NCBI GenBank assembly: GCA_016870915.1 | Contig: VFZY01000001.1 | Span: 1-64,000 of the forward strand | DNA: 64,000 nt | DNA from: Acidobacteriota bacterium | GTDB taxonomy: Bacteria; Acidobacteriota; Terriglobia; Bryobacterales; Bryobacteraceae | Direction of reading: 5' to 3' | Shown here: one piece after another, positions 59,172 through 64,000 of the stretch | Numbering within the stretch: position 1 is the first letter of the stretch | Layout: each line of letters opens with the position of its first letter | The notes under the pieces: model-generated | What the model was told of the DNA's origin: nothing | Databases searched by the model: none | What the model saw: only the letters and a program-made list of their open reading frames with translations | Translations under genes and position numbers: made by a program

Positions 59172-61655
59172 ATGCTCTTTCCGCTGCTGATGCTGACCGC
59201 GGCTTCCGGCTGGAGCGCGGTCCCCGCAAAACCAATCCTGGCCGCGTGCGGCGGCTGCCACGGAGCCACGAAGCCCGCCGGTGGCCTGAACCTCGCCTCG
59301 CTCTCCCCAAATCTTGAGGACAAGTCTGTTCGCGAGCGCTGGACTCGTGTGCATGACCGCGTGGAGCGAGGCGAGATGCCTCCGCCGGGAGTGCCTTTCG
59401 CCCAACCGGCGAAGGCGGCCATCCTCCGCGATCTGCGGCGTGCGTTGCATGAGGCCGACGCCCGCGAAGTGGCCCGGCAGGGACGCGGTCCCGTTCGGCG
59501 GCTCAACCGCGATGAGTACGAACAGAATTTGCGCGACCTTCTGGCGTTGCCTCATCTGGATGTCCGGGACATCCTGCCGGAAGACCGCGAAGCATTCCAT
59601 TTCAACAAGACCGCCGAGGCGCTCGACATGTCGCGCGTGCAGTTGACCGCTTACATGGATGCGGCCGAAGCAGCTCTGCGCGAGGCCATGGCAACCACCC
59701 CGGCGCCGCCCGAAGCCACCGTGCAGCGGGCCTTCGGCGCCAGGCTCTTCCCCGGCCAGCGAAGCACCGGCGGGCGCGAGTCAATGTTCTTCCTCAAGGA
59801 CAACCAGGGAATCAATGTGGAGCGGGCAGCGGCGGTTCCGTGGACTCGCGAGACGCTGGAGGATCAGGCCGTGGAGATGGGGCTGTTCCGGTCTCCTGGC
59901 TGGCCGTACGGAGCGTTCCCGCAGCGGATCGCAACGAAGCACCCGGGCCTCTATAGAGTACGTTTCGCGGCTCGCGCGGTGCTGCAGCATCCCGGCTTCC
60001 GGCTCACCGACGCCTCGCACACGGTGCCGATGACGCTGCGGTCGCGGCGGCCCACCAATCACGATATCGCCGAGGACGTGAAGTCGGTAGGCGGGATTTT
60101 CGACATCCGGCCTGGGCGCGGCGTCTATGAGACCGTTGTCTACCTGCGCGAAGGCCAGACGGTCGAATATGGGCTGCTCGGCCTGCCGGTGCCGCAGGTG
60201 GATGCCATTCCCAGCCAGCCGGGAAGCTACCGTTATCCGCCGTTTCCCGCCGGCGGCCAGCCTGGCGTGGCGTTCAACTGGATTGAGTTGGAAGGCCCCT
60301 TGCCACCCGCTTCGTGGCCGCCAGCCAGCCATCGTGTCCTGTTCGATGAACTGGGCATCCACCCGTCGCCCGCCAATGCCCGCGCGGAAGCCCGGCGTCT
60401 GCTGCGGCGATTCATGGGCCGGGCCGCAAGACGTCCGGTGCCGGAGACCGCCGCCGCGCCATTCGATCAGTTGATCGCCCGGCGTCTGGACAAAGGCGAG
60501 CCGTTCGTTGAGTCGGTGATCGCGGGCTACCAGGCATTCCTGTGCTCCGGCTGGTTCCTTTATCTGGAGAACCCGCCGGACGCCCACGCCATCGCCGGCC
60601 GCCTGTCGCATTTCCTGGCCAATACCGCGCCCGACACCGAGTTGCGCAGCCTGGCCGAGTCCGGCCGCATCAGGGAGCCGGCAGTGGTCCGCGCCCAGGC
60701 GGATCGCCTGATCCAGTCCCCTGGATTCGAGCGCTTCGTAAAGGCTTTTGCCGGGTACTGGCTCAATCTGCGCCACCTTCGGCGCGACGATCCGGATATC
60801 CGGCTGTATCCCGAGTACCGTCTGGACGAGTACCTTGTGGATTCGATGGAGCGCGAGACGCTGGCGTTCATCACCACGCTGGTGCGCGAGAATCTGCCCG
60901 CCGCGTCACTCGTGAACGCGAACTTTACCTTCGTCAATGAACATCTCGCCCGGCATTACGGCCTGCCGGCCATGGAAGGCTCGCGGCTGCGGCGTGTGGA
61001 GTTGCCGCCATCCAGCCCGCGCGGCGGCCTGCTCACTCAGGGCGCGATTCTCAAGATCACCGCCAACGGCACCTCGACATCACCCGTGCTGCGCGGCGCC
61101 TGGATCATGGACCGCATCGCCGGGGACCCGCCGCCACCGCCGCCACCCAACGTGCCGGCCGTCGAGCCCGACATTCGCGGCGCCAAAACCATTCGTGAGC
61201 AACTGGCGCTGCACACCAGGTCCGCCCAGTGCGCCGGTTGCCATGCAAAGTTCGACCCGCCTGGCTTCGCCCTTGAAAACTTCGATGTTCTCGGCCGCTG
61301 GCGCACGCGGTATCGCGGCGTCGCGGAAGGCGAACGCGTCACCGGCATCGATCACACCGGGCACGACTTTGCGTACACCGTGGCTGGCCCCGTGGATGCC
61401 GGCGGCACGCTCGCTAATGGAAAGACGTTCCGGAATGTGCTGGAACTGAAAGCCATACTCGCCTCGGATCCGCGGCCGCTGGCTCGGAACCTGATGCATC
61501 AGTGGATCGTGTATGCCACCGGAACTCCGGTGCGTTTCTCCGATCGCGCTGAAGTGGAACGGCTGCTCGACCAATGCGCCCCGGCCGGATATCGCGTGGG
61601 CGATCTGTTGCGGGCGTTCGTCGGTAGTAAAATCTTTCTCGGGGGCACTTCGTGA
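59172..61655 (+). CDS. DUF1592-family (planctomycete-type) heme protein
   Basis: An 827-residue secreted protein. A signal (MLFPLLMLTAASGWSA) and a heme motif CGGCHGATKPAGG (about residue 26-38) start it. DUF1587 follows (RRLNRDEYEQNLRDLL, about 110), then DUF1592 (AYQAFLCSGWFLYLENP...LSHFLANTAPDTELRSLAESG), DUF1588 (NANFTFVNEHLARHYG... SPRGGLLTQGAILKITANGTSTSPVLRGAWIMDRI) and DUF1585 at the end (FRNVLELKAILASDPRPLARNLMHQWIVYATG). A second CxxCH (SAQCAGCHAKFDPPGFALENFD) lies in the C-terminal part. This domain order is standard for the family, whose function is unknown; it is usually paired with a DUF1552 gene, as here, with a 4-bp overlap. Confidence 0.92.
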   Translation: MLFPLLMLTAASGWSAVPAKPILAACGGCHGATKPAGGLNLASLSPNLEDKSVRERWTRVHDRVERGEMPPPGVPFAQPAKAAILRDLRRALHEADAREVARQGRGPVRRLNRDEYEQNLRDLLALPHLDVRDILPEDREAFHFNKTAEALDMSRVQLTAYMDAAEAALREAMATTPAPPEATVQRAFGARLFPGQRSTGGRESMFFLKDNQGINVERAAAVPWTRETLEDQAVEMGLFRSPGWPYGAFPQRIATKHPGLYRVRFAARAVLQHPGFRLTDASHTVPMTLRSRRPTNHDIAEDVKSVGGIFDIRPGRGVYETVVYLREGQTVEYGLLGLPVPQVDAIPSQPGSYRYPPFPAGGQPGVAFNWIELEGPLPPASWPPASHRVLFDELGIHPSPANARAEARRLLRRFMGRAARRPVPETAAAPFDQLIARRLDKGEPFVESVIAGYQAFLCSGWFLYLENPPDAHAIAGRLSHFLANTAPDTELRSLAESGRIREPAVVRAQADRLIQSPGFERFVKAFAGYWLNLRHLRRDDPDIRLYPEYRLDEYLVDSMERETLAFITTLVRENLPAASLVNANFTFVNEHLARHYGLPAMEGSRLRRVELPPSSPRGGLLTQGAILKITANGTSTSPVLRGAWIMDRIAGDPPPPPPPNVPAVEPDIRGAKTIREQLALHTRSAQCAGCHAKFDPPGFALENFDVLGRWRTRYRGVAEGERVTGIDHTGHDFAYTVAGPVDAGGTLANGKTFRNVLELKAILASDPRPLARNLMHQWIVYATGTPVRFSDRAEVERLLDQCAPAGYRVGDLLRAFVGSKIFLGGTS

Positions 61656-62938
61656 ACTTCCTTTCGACACCCACGCTTCCGCGACGCACAGTGCTGCGGT
61701 CCGCCGGCGCCTCGCTCGCGCTGCCGCTGCTTGAGTGCATGACGCCCGCGCGCGCCTCCGCCGCCGAACCGCCGCGCCGCATGCTGATCTTCGTCAACAA
61801 CCTGGGCGTGTTGCCGAAGAATTTCTTCCCTTCCACCGCCGGCCGCGACTACGAAGCGTCGCCCTATCTCAAGGAACTGGCATCGGTGCGAAACGAGTTC
61901 ACGGTCTTCAGCGGCTTCTCGCACCCGGGCGTGAGCGGAGGCCACAGCACCGATAACTGCTTCCTGACAGCGGCCCGCGGAGCCTTTAAGAGCGGGTTCC
62001 GGAACTCCATTTCGCTCGATCAGTTCGCCGCGGACAAACTGGGCCAGGTGACCCGCTTTCCCACCCTGAACCTGGGTGTCAACATCGACAAAGGCAACCG
62101 CAGCCTGTCATGGACACGCGACGGCGTCCTGCTGCCCGCCGAAGACAGCGCTCCAAAGCTCTACGAGAAAATGTTCGTGCAAGGCGACCAGGAATCCGTG
62201 GCGCGCGAACTGCGCCGCATTGAGAGCCGGGGCAGCATCCTCGACACTCTGCGCGGCGAAACCCGGCGCCTTCAAGACCGGCTGGGCAGCGCCGACAAGG
62301 AGCGCCTGGACCAATACGCCACCTCCGTCCGCGAAGTGGAGCAGAGGCTGCAGGTAGCGCGATCCTGGGAGATGAAGGCCAAACCATCGCCCAGTGGCCC
62401 GGCGCCAGCCGATCTGCAGGACAAGAAGCTGTTCTTTGAAAAGATCGGCCTGATGCTCTCCATCGCCCAGCTTGCTTTTGAAACCGATTCCACGCGCATC
62501 GTGACCCTGATGGCCGACGCCTTTGTCACTCCGGCCTTCCAACTGAACGGCCGCGCGCCCACCACCGAGAGTTACCACGGTCTCAGCCACCACGGACAGG
62601 CGGAAACCAAGGTGAAGCAGTTGGAAGAGGCGGACCGCCAGCAAATGGCCCTGATCCGCGATCTGATCGGCAACCTGGCCCGGCGCCAGGAGGCCGGAAG
62701 CCGTCTGTTGGACCAGACCATGGTGCTCTATGGCAGCAACATGGGCGATGCCAACATTCACGACAATACGAACCTGCCGCTCATTCTGGCCGGTGGCGGC
62801 TTCCGTCACGGACAGCACATAGCCCACCGGCGCGACAACAACACGCCGCTTTGCAATCTGTTCATCACCCTGCTGCAGCGGATGGGAGTTGAAGCCGATT
62901 CGTTTGCCAGCAGTTCCGGCCGGCTTGAATTGGCCTGA
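61652..62938 (+). CDS. DUF1552-family Tat-exported protein
   Basis: A 428-residue protein starting at GTG 61652, overlapping the DUF1592 stop (GTGA). The twin-arginine-like leader LPRRTVLRSAGASLALPLLECM is followed by RRMLIFVNNLGVLPKNFFP, SGFSHPGVSGGHSTDNCFLTAA, GTRFPTLNLGVN-like stretches, FETDSTRIVTLMADAF and YHGLSHHGQAETKVKQLEEADR. These are the repeated marks of DUF1552. The His/Asp-rich sites (HPGVSGGHS, HGLSHHG) suggest a metal-binding, alkaline-phosphatase-fold-like domain related to DUF1501. The function is unknown. It probably acts with the DUF1592 heme partner. Confidence 0.9.
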   Translation: MNFLSTPTLPRRTVLRSAGASLALPLLECMTPARASAAEPPRRMLIFVNNLGVLPKNFFPSTAGRDYEASPYLKELASVRNEFTVFSGFSHPGVSGGHSTDNCFLTAARGAFKSGFRNSISLDQFAADKLGQVTRFPTLNLGVNIDKGNRSLSWTRDGVLLPAEDSAPKLYEKMFVQGDQESVARELRRIESRGSILDTLRGETRRLQDRLGSADKERLDQYATSVREVEQRLQVARSWEMKAKPSPSGPAPADLQDKKLFFEKIGLMLSIAQLAFETDSTRIVTLMADAFVTPAFQLNGRAPTTESYHGLSHHGQAETKVKQLEEADRQQMALIRDLIGNLARRQEAGSRLLDQTMVLYGSNMGDANIHDNTNLPLILAGGGFRHGQHIAHRRDNNTPLCNLFITLLQRMGVEADSFASSSGRLELA

Positions 62939-62965
62939 CCGGACCAAGGCCCCTGCCGGGCGCGG

Positions 62966-63862
62966 CTATTCCAGGTTCAAGGCCTGCTCGCGGATCTTCT
63001 CAATCGCCGCCTTCGCTTCCAGGCCCAACCGCGTGATCTCCAGCCCGAACTCGCCCGCGTTACCCGATTTCGAAACCACCGTGTTGGTTTCGCGCCCCAG
63101 TTCCTGCACCAGGAAATCGATCTTCTTGCCGGTCTCACCGCCACGGTCAAGCAGTGTTTCCAGTTCCCTGGTGTGAATCTTCAGCCGGGCGATCTCTTCC
63201 GCCACATCGCTGCGGTCGGCAAGCAGAGCCGCTTCCTGTGCCAGACGCGCCGGGTCCACACCGGGACCATTCAGCAGCTCGCGGATCCGGTTCTCAATGG
63301 CCGTTTTCATCGCCGGCACAGCCTGGCCGCGCAGCGCTTCAATGTCGCGGGCCACCCGGCTGATGGTCTGATTGTGGCGGCGGATCTCAGCGCCCAGTTC
63401 CGCGCCCTCACGCTCGCGAAACAGGTTGAGAGCCGCCAACGCCTCTTCGGCCGCGCCCAGCACCAGCCCTTCCAGTTGCGGGTTCGGTTCGGCCGGCGCC
63501 GTATCGCCGAACATGCCCGGCACCGCGAGCATCCGCGTCACGTCCAAACGCGCCTCAACCCCATGTTCGGCGGCAAGATCGCCCAGGGCGCGCACATACG
63601 CGGCCGCCAGGCCACGGTTCAACGCCGGTGGCCGCGCCGCGCCGGCATCCTGCCAGTTGACACGCACATCGATATGGCCGCGCACGGCGTAGCGCCGGAT
63701 GAGGTTCCGCAAGGCGGGCTCAAACGGCTCCACCTCCGCGGGCAGTTGAAAGTGTAGATCCAGCCCCCGGTGATTGACGCTCTTGACGGCGACGATCACG
63801 CTGGTGGCTTCAAAGGCTCGCGCGATGCGCGCGAAACCGGTCATGCTGCGGAGAATGGGCAC
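62966..63862 (-). CDS. YicC family endoribonuclease
   Basis: A 298-residue cytosolic protein. The N-terminus RSMTGFARIARAFEATSVIVAVKSVNHRGLDLHFQLPAEVEPFEPALRNLIRRYAVRGHIDVRVNW is the YicC signature, as is the C-terminal EEIARLKIHTRELETLLDRGGETGKKIDFLVQELGRETNTVVSKSGNAGEFGLEITRLGLEAKAAIEKIREQALNLE, where DFLVQELGREINTxGSKS is normal and here reads TNTVVSKS. YicC proteins degrade small RNAs in E. coli. GTG 63862 has AAGGA 9 nt upstream; ATG 63844 would start at MTGFAR. It follows an ABC exporter gene on the same strand by 12 nt. Confidence 0.93.
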   Translation of the reverse strand: MPILRSMTGFARIARAFEATSVIVAVKSVNHRGLDLHFQLPAEVEPFEPALRNLIRRYAVRGHIDVRVNWQDAGAARPPALNRGLAAAYVRALGDLAAEHGVEARLDVTRMLAVPGMFGDTAPAEPNPQLEGLVLGAAEEALAALNLFREREGAELGAEIRRHNQTISRVARDIEALRGQAVPAMKTAIENRIRELLNGPGVDPARLAQEAALLADRSDVAEEIARLKIHTRELETLLDRGGETGKKIDFLVQELGRETNTVVSKSGNAGEFGLEITRLGLEAKAAIEKIREQALNLE

Positions 63863-63874
63863 GGGGATGATTCC

Positions 63875-64000
63875 TTATCCGGGGAGTAAACCGGCTTCCA
63901 GATACTGTAGCTCATGCAGGCGCTGGTAAATGCCGCCGCCGCTCACCAGTTCGTCGTGGGTTCCTGTTTCAGTGATCTCGCCCCGGTCGAGCACCACAAT
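63875..64000 (-). CDS. ABC exporter ATP-binding protein, C-terminal end (partial)
   Basis: 41 residues before the TAA at 63875: IVVLDRGEITETGTHDELV, then GGGIYQRLHELQYLEAGL. The pattern I-V-V-L-D-x-G-x-I-x-E-x-G-T-H-x-E-L is the D-loop/H-loop tail of MsbA/MDR-type fused ABC exporters. The rest is beyond the window. It is upstream of yicC on the same strand. Confidence 0.82.
   Translation of the reverse strand: MVVLDRGEITETGTHDELVSGGGIYQRLHELQYLEAGLLPG

Overview
The window looks like a stretch of chromosome from a GC-rich Acidobacteriota, probably near Bryobacterales/Solibacter. The evidence is the gene repertoire, not a database search: a large TonB-dependent receptor with an N-terminal carboxypeptidase-regulatory domain, a VWFA-related 'acidobacterial' protein, a DUF1592/DUF1552 pair, PIG-L, sulfatase, PQQ and PVC-type heme proteins, and a secreted LssY-C protein. 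No rRNA, tRNA, CRISPR array or prophage was seen. The only mobile DNA is the right end of an IS3-like element at the left edge.

Layout. 1-782: the IS tail interrupts a PQQ dehydrogenase gene, leaving its 3' part. 0.8-8.4 kb: RraA-like protein, LssY-C protein, pgi, AI-2E-type permease, ruvX-mltG and small hypotheticals. 8.4-16 kb: PIG-L/ThuA-like protein, ceramidase-like protein, TonB receptor. 16-21 kb: two Nudix genes with an orphan NMT1-type binding lipoprotein, then a minus-strand operon (IMPase-ARH fusion, TIM-barrel isomerase, PPC protein). 21-27 kb: a plus-strand run of diheme cytochrome, PQQ alcohol dehydrogenase, Fpg-like glycosylase, lipoprotein, ABC ATPase and membrane protein. 27-32.5 kb: two sulfatases, cupin, VWA protein. 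32.6-40 kb: housekeeping block of RRM protein, PIN-TRAM, ispD, ispF, galU, groES-groEL. 40-48 kb: M20 peptidase with MFS transporter, DUF72, hybrid kinase, YkgJ, SASA esterase, lipA. 48-50.6 kb: PQQ-propeller protein and a degenerate SGNH protein. 50.6-58 kb: PAS protein, motA, a truncated motB, hydrolase-propeller fusion, fliM and a Gln/Gly-rich membrane protein. 58-64 kb: flippase-like protein, DUF1592/DUF1552 pair, yicC and the end of an ABC exporter gene.

How the genes fit together. Much of the non-housekeeping content suggests secreted breakdown of complex organic matter: sulfatases, esterases, deacetylase, ceramidase-like protein and a TonB receptor for uptake. Periplasmic quinoprotein oxidation feeds c-type cytochromes. 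The ispD-ispF-galU block and groESL are ordinary core functions.

The observations I consider most worth checking are these. (1) A TANNNT box lies 5-10 nt upstream of about ten start codons, mostly without a Shine-Dalgarno, which suggests many leaderless mRNAs. (2) motB lacks its whole membrane/proton-channel half, and a 15-bp tandem duplication sits exactly at the junction. (3) An SGNH protein and an ADP-ribosylglycohydrolase-like domain have lost catalytic residues but keep the fold signatures. (4) Short tandem duplications of 14-16 bp recur across the window. I did not find a convincing new multi-gene defence or biosynthetic system.
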